Both the position numbers and the translations under genes were made by a program. The notes under the pieces are model-generated. The model saw only the letters and a program-made list of their open reading frames with translations. It was not told where the DNA came from and searched no databases. Positions 9,401-15,676 of a stretch of DNA of 35,152 nt are shown piece by piece. Numbering within the stretch: the stretch's first letter is position 1; every line of letters starts with the position of its first letter. Source of the DNA: an uncultured Bacteroidales bacterium (GTDB lineage: Bacteria; Bacteroidota; Bacteroidia; Bacteroidales; Paludibacteraceae); assembly GCA_946059305.1 (NCBI GenBank), contig CAMGMU010000015.1, positions 1 through 35,152 on the forward strand, given 5' to 3'.

Positions 9401-12082
9401 CGGATTAGTCAGTCCGGTCACATTGATAGTATTGTTATACGTCCAACCGCCAGTAGTCGTAGTCATAGCTGAATCACCACGCAGGAAGACGTCTGACAAC
9501 AAACCGCTCTTTCTCGTCCATCCGGTAGGAATGGCAGAAGAAGGAATGGTTAAGTTGTATGGAATACCAATCTTCGTTCTAAACGAATAAACATCTTCAG
9601 CAACAAGAGTATCGCTGCCGCAGATGGTCTGAAGCGTGAACTCATATTCCGTATCAGGCGTCAAACCGGTGAGCTTAATACTATCGAGCAGAGAACCTGC
9701 AGCCGTTGTCTTATAAATTACCGTATCCACCCAAGCGCTGTCATAATTCGTGTAAAGCGTGAGCTTAAATTCGGTCATGCCACTGGGATTCCATGATACG
9801 GTAGCCGTAGAAGCCCTGACATCGGTGATCACATCCAGCGGATCCAAGCAGGTGGATATGGGCTGAATGCGCACATTATCAATGCAGTTATGGCTGCCAT
9901 TGGAGCTGTTCGGAGTAGCAGGAGATAGCGCGCGGATGGCAATAAAATGCCCATTTCCGGTATAGCCGTCAAGCGCCTGACGAACCTTCGCGAAAGTACC
10001 ATCAGCTGCATCGAAGCGACCTAACTCTACAAATGTAGAAAGGTCATACGGATCGGTCATTACACCTACTGCCACACGGCCAGAACCAGCATACGTTGTG
10101 GAACCTGACGACAGACGGAACACAATTTCCAACTGTGAAGGGTTGGTTACATACGGGAAAGCAACATAGTTATCCACACCATTCAGTTTCATGTATGCGC
10201 CATCATATACAGGAGCACTGGTGAGCGGCGAAGGATAGTTATCCAGCAGCAGTATCGGGCTAATCAATTCCGTAAAGCCCTTATAGGAGCTCGATGTATG
10301 CAACTCGTTTACCAAATTCTGTAGGTTGAAGGTTGCGTTGGTCGAGAAGTTGAAGAACATCGGCAAAACGCCGGTGGTGGGCACGTGAAGCGTAAGCGGA
10401 GCCGACCATTCAGAAGCCACACCATTCTTTACACCCTGTGCATATGCCACAACGATCTTACCCTCCATCGCAGCCGGGAGCTGCACCTGATACGAAGTAG
10501 CCGTCAAGCCGGTTTGGTTGACGAGCACGAGCGAGTCAGCTATCAGAGAAGCATCGCGATTATAAACAGTAGCTACCCTCAGGTTCCACGAGTCGGCACC
10601 ATTGAGTTGCGGCGTCAAGGTGAAGCCCGTAGGCAACACGTTCGTTGCGCGCAGGTTGGTGGGCGTACATACGTTTACTTGCTTGATAGAGAAATTATCC
10701 ACATAGAAAATATTGGGCTTGTTGGCCATCGATACGAGGGCCACATGCTTGCCCGTGCCGGTATAACCTGCCAGCGATACGCGGAAATGCTTAAACTGAT
10801 TGCCGTTGTCCATTTTTACGGTCTCAATCACTTCGAGCGTACCGATATCATTCGGATTGGTCACCACGCCCACCGTCAGCTCGGCTGCGTAATCCTTATT
10901 ACCGCCATTGGGCAGGTAGGTATAAGCCGTTCCCCAGAAATCTATTTCGCAACTTGCGAGGTTGCCGTTGATCTCCGGTGAGATGGCATAAACCAAACTG
11001 TCAGCCGGCACAGGAGTAGCCGTATTAGAGGCAATGCCCGAGAAGATGAGGTAGTTGGTGCTATCTACCGAATAGTTATACTTTTGCCCCGTACCCTTAT
11101 ACACACAGGGCACTTTCACGTTCGTAAGACCGCCGGTAATCCATCCAGTGGGCTTACCACAAGTCGAATTGCCAGTGATAGTTTCCCACTCTGTAAACGT
11201 TTCCGTATAAGGCAAATCAACTCTACTCGTGGTCTTGAACTGCGTTGCTACCCAATTGGTGTAGCCCGACTCGTTGTCGTCGCAATCCGTACGGATATAT
11301 GCATAATAATCTGTGTAGGGCTGCAAATTCGATATCATCTGTTCGAGGGCGTCCGTCGTCTGATGAAATACGAGTGTATCAAGGTTTACTGCACTCAAAT
11401 CATCAATGGGGAAGCTCGAAACAACCAACTCAAAATTGTTGTATTGGCCATTGCAGGCAAATTCGATATTAGCCGTAGTGGAGCTTACTCGGATGTCCTG
11501 AAAAAGTGCATCCTGGCATTGGCTTTGCGGATACACGCTGATATCATCCAGCACAACGCCATAACCATACTGGCCAGATACTTCAAATGCCAACTGATAA
11601 GCAGAACGTGACTGATAAGCGGGCAGGAGTATCGTTTCAGACGTCCAACCGGCTATCGGCGAGGTGTACTCCGTGAGGAGGTGCCACTCATCGTTAGCAT
11701 TCACGCGATAATACACGCGCAAGGTATCGAAATAATTAAATCGAGCTACCTGCGCATGCGAGAAACTCAACTGAGGATTGTAAGCCGAGCTGAGGTTCAT
11801 CGCAGGACTAATCAGCCTCGTAACGAAGCTGGTTTGGTCAGCAGCCGCACGGATAGCTCCGCGGTAACTGCCTCTATTGGCACCCAAAGGCTCTGTGAGC
11901 GATGCGCCCACCCCACCTTCGACCACCCAAGAAGCCGTACCTTGTACGGATACTTGTGACCAACCTGCTGGAATCGAATCTTGCTCGAAATCCACCGGTC
12001 CCAGATTGTACTGAATGACCGAGAATGCTGGCAAGACTGCTATAAGCATAACTGCCAGAAACGAGAGGATAGATTTTCTCAT
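443..12082 (-). CDS. Giant secreted multidomain protein with fibronectin-III-like modules and T9SS type A sorting domain
   Basis: Predicted 3,879-residue (about 0.4 MDa) cell-surface or secreted protein. Residues 1-21 form a signal peptide (MRKS, a hydrophobic run, then AFS). What follows alternates two module types. Jelly-roll/choice-of-anchor-J (MAM- or cleaved-adhesin-like) modules open with phrases such as PYTETF or PFTEDFD and close with YIDNVRFEE or VLDDISVYP. Fibronectin-III-like modules end in Y-x-Y-x-R-x-x-C (for example TYYAYIRGIC, HYYLYVRTVC, TYYLYVRSAC); I count about 13. Residues about 3560-3790 carry CDSLVRVQI/CDSIVRTFI/CDSTVTIHM repeats common in Bacteroidales surface proteins. 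Residues about 3799-3879 match the Por secretion-tail (type A) sorting domain: VAPNPA, the GQLVYS turn, GYYTVRLTSGGQ, final KLLVK. Export by the T9SS at 28517-34454 is likely. The ligand is unknown; adhesion or glycan binding is inference. The reading frame is intact. A promoter lies at 12313-12344 and a terminator at 311-358. Confidence 0.93.
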   Translation of the reverse strand: MRKSILSFLAVMLIAVLPAFSVIQYNLGPVDFEQDSIPAGWSQVSVQGTASWVVEGGVGASLTEPLGANRGSYRGAIRAAADQTSFVTRLISPAMNLSSAYNPQLSFSHAQVARFNYFDTLRVYYRVNANDEWHLLTEYTSPIAGWTSETILLPAYQSRSAYQLAFEVSGQYGYGVVLDDISVYPQSQCQDALFQDIRVSSTTANIEFACNGQYNNFELVVSSFPIDDLSAVNLDTLVFHQTTDALEQMISNLQPYTDYYAYIRTDCDDNESGYTNWVATQFKTTSRVDLPYTETFTEWETITGNSTCGKPTGWITGGLTNVKVPCVYKGTGQKYNYSVDSTNYLIFSGIASNTATPVPADSLVYAISPEINGNLASCEIDFWGTAYTYLPNGGNKDYAAELTVGVVTNPNDIGTLEVIETVKMDNGNQFKHFRVSLAGYTGTGKHVALVSMANKPNIFYVDNFSIKQVNVCTPTNLRATNVLPTGFTLTPQLNGADSWNLRVATVYNRDASLIADSLVLVNQTGLTATSYQVQLPAAMEGKIVVAYAQGVKNGVASEWSAPLTLHVPTTGVLPMFFNFSTNATFNLQNLVNELHTSSSYKGFTELISPILLLDNYPSPLTSAPVYDGAYMKLNGVDNYVAFPYVTNPSQLEIVFRLSSGSTTYAGSGRVAVGVMTDPYDLSTFVELGRFDAADGTFAKVRQALDGYTGNGHFIAIRALSPATPNSSNGSHNCIDNVRIQPISTCLDPLDVITDVRASTATVSWNPSGMTEFKLTLYTNYDSAWVDTVIYKTTAAGSLLDSIKLTGLTPDTEYEFTLQTICGSDTLVAEDVYSFRTKIGIPYNLTIPSSAIPTGWTRKSGLLSDVFLRGDSAMTTTTGGWTYNNTINVTGLTNPHLKVNIFGSSCKYWIISPEIWMDLQPNEAAALTFKAAWTDFGNASPCEATSTDDKFAVVISTDGGKTWKQNDAFIWANDGSGNRGMVDNFTNTATSVTIPLTKYIGQRILIAFYSESTVSGGDNDFRISDISIELVDATCQGMSSLNAVATSSTTGEIEWTAGGTQQAYIKVTNAADSTVVFVDTITTSPYAITNLLPNTLYNVVGYQLCSDDTLVTNFRTECDAYTLEQFGYETFDPVTSSITCWKVGAADTTGVGNRKLTLPGVVKKTDFGHVLSMEKPANTSSTVYGNNYYAALPTLQIDSIKKYQILFDAATPNAASDTLTVSDLYVGVITDLEDFATNVIMDTIHLKYAADSTEMKTYAISFDSYIGDYMGDYGKNVIFMISAPATKKSSAYIDNVRFEEAVGCHQVIDLEQTDKWCTAVKLSWSGNAAQYEVVMDTVRFDPALEANPMFRQTGITADSVLFTNLTPGTTYYAYIRGICGAADTSVWSSYTKVETSYGVPYLETFDLINETYPTSSWKVFKQTVPSGDFSTAGFKVSSASTHMSIQKTDNRMSNMAGKVARTEVYSATYNGFLQSPAIELSVADGMGIQLSFRAGMVPYSSSTTTLADMTGRTFRVYISEDGGETFKAENMIEWNCEGTGDYDYASLNTRIAPKFLVDLSAYAGKTIALGFYSASTVSAPDAYLLIDSVAIETYDKSCQSITQLRYGSEGKDGYVTWTNSIQNLGVVVELATDAAFSNIIRRDSIVGDSVYYSNLAYSTTYYVRANPECVGSWNELQFTTLCGVPFTEDFDKTGSTIPSGWARYKGDFFSGDIQTSTDWTFSTSAGAGMYSPHTYCSTSTTSSKVTKQVALVSPEIYLDRENTNNLALTFDLAFTTSSTGTTSPTKANCVGRTFAVAVLPADSNHWIPVRVWTDSTYRAVPSTATTQAVDLTAYAGQVVRVAFYAATDSTATTSSVYHHVDDIRIREWNMACASPQVQTRAISTSEVVVEWQAEAGMQYKLQVADNEYFNSILDSVITADSVYVFTNLPQGANIYVRAKKICSAGCESAWSEYQMVQMPCEPFTAYPWFENFNGLSSGTFEQSCWVNKHLVGNGYKRFEGYTTTIGGNASGKLGHPTMTTGTQTLLALPQMAFDSTKVYRFTISVYRAVSTASYAEEGIRLFISDGAFLNSKSEEIAFISRNYTVADPGKVSAETAAGWYTYSFMLRPSGNKTIVLRGEAKNGGICYIDDLKMEEFGVNQTIDNVTVDNLTNRSVRLNWSLVDPTICHDVEIVASLTALDSAALAAAPKQEVHDAVSATVEGLDRETHYYLYVRTVCGNTYGDWMMIECNTPSLTYEIQTQFGDGTAAANVLFSTYGNTYSQHIYLAEELIAAGVQPGSITGIAFYYTGATSSLDKTQSIYIGATTNDNYTSKAVSNFVATPQLVYGPTLHTYQQGWVTYPFSEPFIWDGVSNIAVTVLSNGDGTHTTSSGWTTAGTTQANYLSLYCYRDRAEITPSILNDITTSGYNKIRPNARFYHMTTVEACPAVETVNAELTGLGITEARVSWTASLGNYVADYDVFVSTERMADSAVITPQYTGIDSLSLYINTLEPETKHYIYVRANCDARGHDDGISTWTMDSITTLANCMPVKDLAVNFIYTNSVVATWTQFMEEQENDFRYVLSTSPLDTTALAQATLLRDTTMRLVLDSLQYETTYYLYVRSACAEKLSVWSSVSFTTPTSCQAVDSLRVDRVSAHAVRLAWQHAPLAFEDQWEVGIVGQPAFTQFTADTLVVLTGLQSDSAYTAYVRAICSEGDTSAINTVSFQTASVGGDECIYTAESSTTNGYSTPFSNFYRNSWSQMIYPDSLIGKAGDITSVSFYCAAGDILTQESVKIYMANTDMPFATATTDWIAEENLELVCDLSNFVHPTDSGWITIPLDNAFSYEGGNLAVVVAVHATSYKSTIKYSYVASTSGSVLYRRSDSDTSCGDYPTEGGSKSTNLPIAQFCIQTGGCINVSDVVVKDITTNSASVSWFPGNDETAWRTITSLTKLSKDELAAAQADTVALPKQQLSLLADKDYYFYVAPICSDNANKWKRVMFATLPTCYKPVSLTLDSVTNSSAALHFSIGDNEQAPAYEIAYGRQAVFNLSDETTYQSVVVSDTTAVISGLQPVSYYSVAVRALCGDNDYSRWSDTITILTDCGLITEFPWSEDFNAYASGKYFTQDCWINQHTQLDAAGSTYGSYVFKTMKTTLNGVSYQVMQLPSQKAGNKTMLVGPQMLFSADQPLEFAIDVYRSHYSTMKNNEGLRIYVSTSDTIDANAQLLAFIPRQYNISGVNVGPIDTVRWESYRFQLPAVGVGHIIIEGVSENGALTNFDNFAVLPLDTLCGGVTTIEVGQITPYAAEASWTTLGNDSVRMDVYDSADSIVFTATTMNSNQTITGLNPGNKYKVVVTQLCSGRLANTSFSTKHTVPFYEDATNATNWISNYNSAASYYWKTSNTSKYILGEMEGKVFQMTLYYSYDVWSRLTSPVITVPELAADEGLRLDWLMGATAYTSRGGSRLDTSTVVRLDVATVNETGDASWTTIQTWSDSLLQEIPWGTSGRFSAYLSQFSGQDIKLGFYAGITDADSSTVMSVDNINLRIIKLKEYDSQTCSSVDYQDAYFAISRQDYQVGTTEYETFVSGAEGAPDTLVTMHLTVNEAFETILFDTICEGRLYDRNGVTPFIATESVEKPTFFTSVNGCDSLVRVQIEVIPAVRKDTTILACKGSAVTVNGKTYFSNKVVTDTLAGVNTCDSIVRTFIEFSDTEGYKVEQHRIICAGDTYTDAAFPDGISKAGTYTNTVTTAYGCDSTVTIHMSVAANGVAYDTIMIDELPYVYAEDTILGTNVGVGDYTFEVQASCGQVSLHIIVTDGGGSALDNVKVLQLSVAPNPAVVGEPIEILSQVSMAPDFRLMVFDAIGQLVYSATDGSLTIPGLPVAGYYTVRLTSGGQSYQAKLLVK

Positions 12083-12312
12083 GTCAGTGAATAATTTAAG
12101 TTGATAAAAATGTTTGCTTTGCTATAATATGCTACCGATTATTTCTCATAAACAACAGCATAATCTATGAAATTACGACTGCTTGATTTTTTTCGCCACA
12201 GCCGCGTTCAATAATACAAATGCGATGGTATCAGATTGTCAGATAAGGAATATCAAGTGCAAAGACAAAGATATGGACTTATCCTCTTATAATGAATGAA
12301 AATTTCGAGCTG

Positions 12313-12344
12313 CAAAGATAATAAAAAAATCAGTAACTTCCAAA
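12313..12344 (-). promoter_or_regulatory. Bacteroidetes-type promoter for the giant gene
   Basis: On the minus strand the sequence reads TTTG (-33, 12344-12341), a 20-bp spacer, then TATCTTTG (-7, 12320-12313). This matches the Bacteroidetes sigma-ABfr consensus TTTG-N19/20-TAnnTTTG. The predicted start near 12306 gives a leader of about 224 nt before the ATG at 12082. A second TATCTTTG at 12273-12266 lacks a -33 partner. Confidence 0.75.
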
Positions 12345-12378
12345 AAAATGTTAAAAAATGTCCTTTTTTTTCAATAAT

Positions 12379-12410
12379 TTTGTTCTTTCACTTCTATCTT
12401 TGTATTTTTG
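12379..12410 (+). promoter_or_regulatory. Orphan plus-strand promoter
   Basis: TTTG (12379-12382), a 20-bp spacer and TATTTTTG (12403-12410) form a full Bacteroidetes consensus promoter. It points away from the giant gene and towards the repeat block at 12450-12584. No convincing plus-strand gene follows before the convergent minus-strand operon, so the product would be a noncoding transcript or the promoter is a relic. Confidence 0.5.
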
Positions 12411-12449
12411 TCAGCATGCATTCTGTCTTTTATCGCAAAAGTAGACACC

Positions 12450-12464
12450 CTTACTCTAAAATGT
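12450..12464 (-). repeat. Dispersed repeat core ACATTTTAGAGTAAG, copy 3 (inverted)
   Basis: The plus strand reads CTTACTCTAAAATGT, the reverse complement of the core at 24-38 and 170-184. Similarity extends outward: GCGTTA on one side, as in copy 2, and GGGTG on the other, close to copy 1. The three copies therefore bracket the giant gene and its promoter in inverted orientation. Confidence 0.75.
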
Positions 12465-12475
12465 ATAACGCATAG

Positions 12476-12502
12476 CCCAGGGAAGCGTAGCGACACCCTG
12501 GG
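12476..12502. repeat. Palindrome CCCAGGG-N13-CCCTGGG
   Basis: A perfect 7-bp inverted repeat (12476-12482, 12496-12502) lies directly inside copy 3 of the dispersed repeat. Its loop holds a second small repeat, GCG-TA-GCG (12485-12492). The outer flanks GCATAG and TTATACGC extend the pairing imperfectly. No T-run follows on either strand, so it looks more like a REP element than a terminator. Confidence 0.6.
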
Positions 12503-12540
12503 TTATACGCCCCAAAACCTGCCCCGCTGATAGACCGGTT

Positions 12541-12584
12541 GCATACTTATTGCAGACTTAATGTAGTCTTAATGCAGACTTTGC
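12541..12584. repeat. Four phased 11-bp direct repeats
   Basis: Units GCATACTTATT (12541-12551), GCAGACTTAAT (12552-12562), GTAGTCTTAAT (12563-12573) and GCAGACTTTGC (12574-12584) abut without spacers. They share G-y-A-n-n-C/T-C/T-T-T. The period is about one DNA helical turn, so equivalent positions face the same side of the helix, as in iteron-like or tandem regulator sites. It lies downstream of the tubulin-like operon and some 200 bp upstream of the giant gene's promoter. Confidence 0.65.
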
Positions 12585-12640
12585 GAAAAATTCGCCTTCA
12601 TACAGCCTGCAAAAATTATCGAAAAATTAGTAGAAATAAG

Positions 12641-12669
12641 CAATCCCACCGCTGAAGGCGATGGGATTG
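12641..12669 (-). terminator. Probable terminator of the tubulin-like operon
   Basis: CAATCCCACCGC (12641-12652) pairs with GGCGATGGGATTG (12657-12669) with one C/T mismatch and a short loop. It starts 50 bp past the stop codon of the last gene of the minus-strand operon. The T-run on the minus strand is weak (CTTATTTCTACT, then ATTTTTC), so termination efficiency is uncertain. Confidence 0.55.
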
Positions 12670-12718
12670 GTTGGTTTACTAAAGAAAGAAGATCGGAAAC
12701 TTGGGATATGAAGCATCG

Positions 12719-13531
12719 TTATTCTTCATCGAATTCGGAGAGATCATCGAGGTTGTCGAGGCTCTTGTTTTCGTCTTCGGGGAGTACGGTGGCTTCTGCA
12801 AAGGCGTTGCTGATGCGGTCGGCTTCAGCTTGCAGTTGTTCGGGCGTTTTAGACGATTGCACCTCTACGATGGTTGCATATTCAGGGTCGGTTTCCACAA
12901 TCTCCTTGAGGAAACAGCAGCGGTTCATTGTTTTTACCGTTTCCTCCGAGAAATAATTGAGGGTTGCAGGATCAATAGCCGCTTGCTTCATGGCTTTCCA
13001 CGCACGTGCATTGGCTTTGTTGACTTTCGCTATTGCTCCAATCTCCTTCATACCCTTGGCAATCACCATCGGTCCGCCTTTGATATACTTGCCGAAGGCG
13101 AGGGCGTTCAAACCGAGCGAGGGTAGCTCAAGAGTAGCAGAGGCTGTCATAAGGCTGGCGTTGGTAGCATCCAATACGATATTTGTAGCCGCAAGGATGG
13201 AGTTTGTTATTTGCCAATTCACCTGACTGCGAGTAACGAGATTTCCGCCATCGTCTTGCATATAAGCCAGCAGGTAGAATTTTCCATTGATATAGATTGT
13301 GTCGGTCATGTAATGATACCGCCCAAACTCCGCCTCGTATTGCTCGAGTTCGTTCCAGATTTGAGTAACCGTCGTCAGGTACTCATCAAAGGTGGCATTA
13401 CCGGAGCGAACACCATCCCAGTCCCATACATACTCGGCTTTTTCTTTTTTCTGTTTCTTTTCTTTTTTAGCAGCAGGTGCAGCCACACAAGAGAACGCAA
13501 CCAAGAGGCACAATAAGAGAAATTTTTTCAT
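12719..13531 (-). CDS. Predicted exported protein of unknown function, last gene of the tubulin-like operon
   Basis: 270 residues; I do not recognise a family. Residues 1-20 form a signal peptide (MKKFLLLCLLVAFSCVAAPA). A Lys/Glu-rich stretch (KKEKKQKKEK) follows, then a folded region of about 160 residues with motifs such as YHYMTDTIYINGKFYLLAYM. The central part (about 110-170) is rich in Ala, Thr, Leu and Gly and includes NIVLDATNASL and LGLNALAFGKYI, suggesting amphipathic helices. The C-terminal 20 residues are strongly acidic (DDLSEFDEE). C16 could suggest a lipoprotein, but no clear lipobox is visible. It starts 38 bp after the preceding gene and is followed by a hairpin. Confidence 0.75.
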   Translation of the reverse strand: MKKFLLLCLLVAFSCVAAPAAKKEKKQKKEKAEYVWDWDGVRSGNATFDEYLTTVTQIWNELEQYEAEFGRYHYMTDTIYINGKFYLLAYMQDDGGNLVTRSQVNWQITNSILAATNIVLDATNASLMTASATLELPSLGLNALAFGKYIKGGPMVIAKGMKEIGAIAKVNKANARAWKAMKQAAIDPATLNYFSEETVKTMNRCCFLKEIVETDPEYATIVEVQSSKTPEQLQAEADRISNAFAEATVLPEDENKSLDNLDDLSEFDEE

Positions 13532-13569
13532 GGTAAAAAATATTAGTGAGTGAAAATTATAGAACCCAC

Positions 13570-14655
13570 CTACAACACTACGTTGAGTTGTGTGTTTGGT
13601 TGCTCCACCAGATAAGCCTGCTTCTCTCCCTCGAAGAGGATATAGCTGAATCCGTCGGGCAGAATCACCTGATAGGTGCCATCGCTATCCACTTTCCCGA
13701 TCATCTTCTTCTCGTCTTTGGCCGATGGTTTGGCTTTTTTGCAGGCATAAATGCAGATGGCGTTGAGTGGCAAAACGGACTTGTCGATGGTGACCTTTCC
13801 ATAAGCCGATGGGCGTTCTACGTTGACTGCCTGCGCCTTCGTAACTTGCCCAAGCGGGTGCTTGCCCAGCTGAGCTTGAGCAGCGGAGGTGAGTTGCCCA
13901 AACGAAGCCATGGCTGGGAATTTCTTATTCAACTTCAGAGCGGACTTATAGGCAAGCGTGAGGTAATGATATACGGAGTCGTGCGCATAGCCGAGGTTGC
14001 GCTCGTGCTCAGCCGCAATGCGGTTGGTTTTCTCATAGATATACGTGTATTTGCGCATGAACCGCACATCGTCATACTCCTTTTGTAGGGTTTGGAGCAT
14101 GTCGCTGGGGCATTCGCTGTGCTTCATAGCGGCATCGTAAAGGCCGACCGCCTTGCGGAAATACTCCGAGTCGGAATGTTGACCGGCTTCTTGATACATT
14201 TTCCGCGCTTCTTCGAGCTTAGAGGCAAACGTCTCCTCAACCAACACCGTATCGACCTCCGTTTCCGGCACAGAGATTACCAACTTGTAGGTAGAGAGCG
14301 AATCCACCATTTTGATTGAGCCACCGGAAGCCTCGCTGAAGAACACTACCAACGTCTCGAATCGGGGGTGCGACACCTCGATTTTCTTCGCACCATGTGC
14401 CAAATACGCCCAATATTCGTTCACTCGTTTCTGCACATCCCCCACTACCAATCCTTTAAAGGTGATCTTATCTTCGGTGAGCACCTGAATCTTCACGAGC
14501 GCACAGGGGTCGCCGTTGATGTCCTCCACTCGGTTGGTGCGAGCAGACAAATCATAGAGATCCTGCTTGAAGGAAACGACCTTCATGCTTTCTTGCTCTT
14601 GCGCAAATAGCGCAGTGCAGCAGATGGTAAATAGGAGCAAAACGAGTTTTTTCAT
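13570..14655 (-). CDS. Exported PEGA/TPR-like protein of the tubulin-like operon
   Basis: 361 residues with a signal peptide (MKKLVLLLFTICCTALFAQ). Residues about 50-110 (KIQVLTEDKITFKGLVVG, then HGAKKIEVSHPRFE) have the look of a PEGA-like or surface beta-sandwich module of the kind seen in Bacteroidales envelope proteins. Residues about 145-270 are helical with TPR-like spacing (SEYFRKAVGLYDAAMKHSE; VYHYLTLAYKSALKLNKKFP). The C-terminal 80 residues (GKVTIDKSVLPLNAICIYAC, then GTYQVILPDGFSYILFEGE) resemble a carboxypeptidase-regulatory or Cna-B-like fold. It lies 38 bp after the NTF2-like gene and is co-directional with it. A scaffold role in the periplasm or outer membrane is inference; the domain names are by eye. 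Confidence 0.75.
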   Translation of the reverse strand: MKKLVLLLFTICCTALFAQEQESMKVVSFKQDLYDLSARTNRVEDINGDPCALVKIQVLTEDKITFKGLVVGDVQKRVNEYWAYLAHGAKKIEVSHPRFETLVVFFSEASGGSIKMVDSLSTYKLVISVPETEVDTVLVEETFASKLEEARKMYQEAGQHSDSEYFRKAVGLYDAAMKHSECPSDMLQTLQKEYDDVRFMRKYTYIYEKTNRIAAEHERNLGYAHDSVYHYLTLAYKSALKLNKKFPAMASFGQLTSAAQAQLGKHPLGQVTKAQAVNVERPSAYGKVTIDKSVLPLNAICIYACKKAKPSAKDEKKMIGKVDSDGTYQVILPDGFSYILFEGEKQAYLVEQPNTQLNVVL

Positions 14656-14693
14656 ACGAGAAACGCGTGAATAGCGATTTTTTAGAACCCACC

Positions 14694-15650
14694 TTAAATA
14701 TCGAAGTCGCTGAGGCTGAAAATCTCATCCTCGGGGATGCGTCCGCCATTGATTTGGTCGGGTTGCCACGTGCGCACATGAATCTGCGGCATGTCTTCAT
14801 CGGTGAAGTCCCACAGAAGGAAGAGATAGCCGTCGTCGTGATAGTTATTGGAGGTGTACCCCTGATGGAGAGTCACGCCGTAGAAATTCGGATTAACAGG
14901 ATGGCGCATTACCTTGATTTCATCAAACGTTACGCGGATATAGCTATTGGCGGCAAACACGCGACGAAGATTGGTGAGGTACTCTTGTTTGGTTTGCTTC
15001 TTATACACAATCTTATCAGGCAAAGCAATATGGTCTTTCTTCTGCTTGATAACTTTACCGGTGATGATGAGTGCATCGTCGCTGAAAATCTGCTCCAAGA
15101 AATTGATATCCTTCTGATTGTAAGACGTACGGAATTTTTCCACGTAGTCAAGGATGAGTTGACGCCTACGCAAGTCTGTGAGCTCCTTATTGTTGCGCAC
15201 CACGTTCATGTAGAGGTTCATGCTGATAGAGAGGTAGAAACTCTCCAAACGGCCTTGCTTATCAAAACTGATTACGGCTTCCTGATACTCGCTTTCGTTG
15301 AACTCCTCAACGCCCACGGGACGCATCTCCAGGGGAATATTGCGAATCTGATAACCCGAACCGGTAGTGAGGCAATGCTCTACTATCTCTTCATCAGTGC
15401 ACACGAAGGGGCTATTCTCCCAAAGCATCGACATCGACACTTGTACGTTTTCCGGCACACCAATCGCGCCCAAACGCAAGTCTCTTCCTTCAGCTTGCGC
15501 ATTATTGGCTTCCGTCAGAATGGCGGAAATGGTGGATTCCATTTTTTCTTTAATCTGCGCGTTGTCTATGCCATCTGAGATGGTCATTCGCACATTCGCC
15601 CATGCGAAAAGGGGCATGATACTGAGTAAAATAACGAAAATCTTTTTCAT
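14694..15650 (-). CDS. Exported NTF2-like protein of the tubulin-like operon
   Basis: 318 residues from the ATG at 15650, which gives a proper signal peptide (MKKIFVILLSIMPLFAWA). An upstream in-frame ATG at 15707 would overlap the preceding gene and bury that signal. Residues about 150-300 look like an NTF2/SnoaL-type cone fold: a helix with DYVEKFRTSYNQKDINFLEQ, then IFSDDALIITGKV, a second helix TKQEYLTNLRRVF, and strands around FYGVTLHQGYTS and YLFLLWDFTD. The N-terminal 130 residues are unassigned and include VSMSMLWENSPFVCTDEE. NTF2-like folds can be enzymes or binding scaffolds, and no catalytic residues are evident. It begins 26 bp after the coiled-coil gene and lies in the same operon. 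Confidence 0.78.
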   Translation of the reverse strand: MKKIFVILLSIMPLFAWANVRMTISDGIDNAQIKEKMESTISAILTEANNAQAEGRDLRLGAIGVPENVQVSMSMLWENSPFVCTDEEIVEHCLTTGSGYQIRNIPLEMRPVGVEEFNESEYQEAVISFDKQGRLESFYLSISMNLYMNVVRNNKELTDLRRRQLILDYVEKFRTSYNQKDINFLEQIFSDDALIITGKVIKQKKDHIALPDKIVYKKQTKQEYLTNLRRVFAANSYIRVTFDEIKVMRHPVNPNFYGVTLHQGYTSNNYHDDGYLFLLWDFTDEDMPQIHVRTWQPDQINGGRIPEDEIFSLSDFDI

Positions 15651-15676
15651 ATCATTCATTGACTGAAGCTTATGGT

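Noticed and set aside
14667..15578. Plus-strand frame of 303 codons
   Set aside because: It is antisense to the NTF2-like gene, which has a signal peptide, domain pattern and operon context. The plus frame has none of these.
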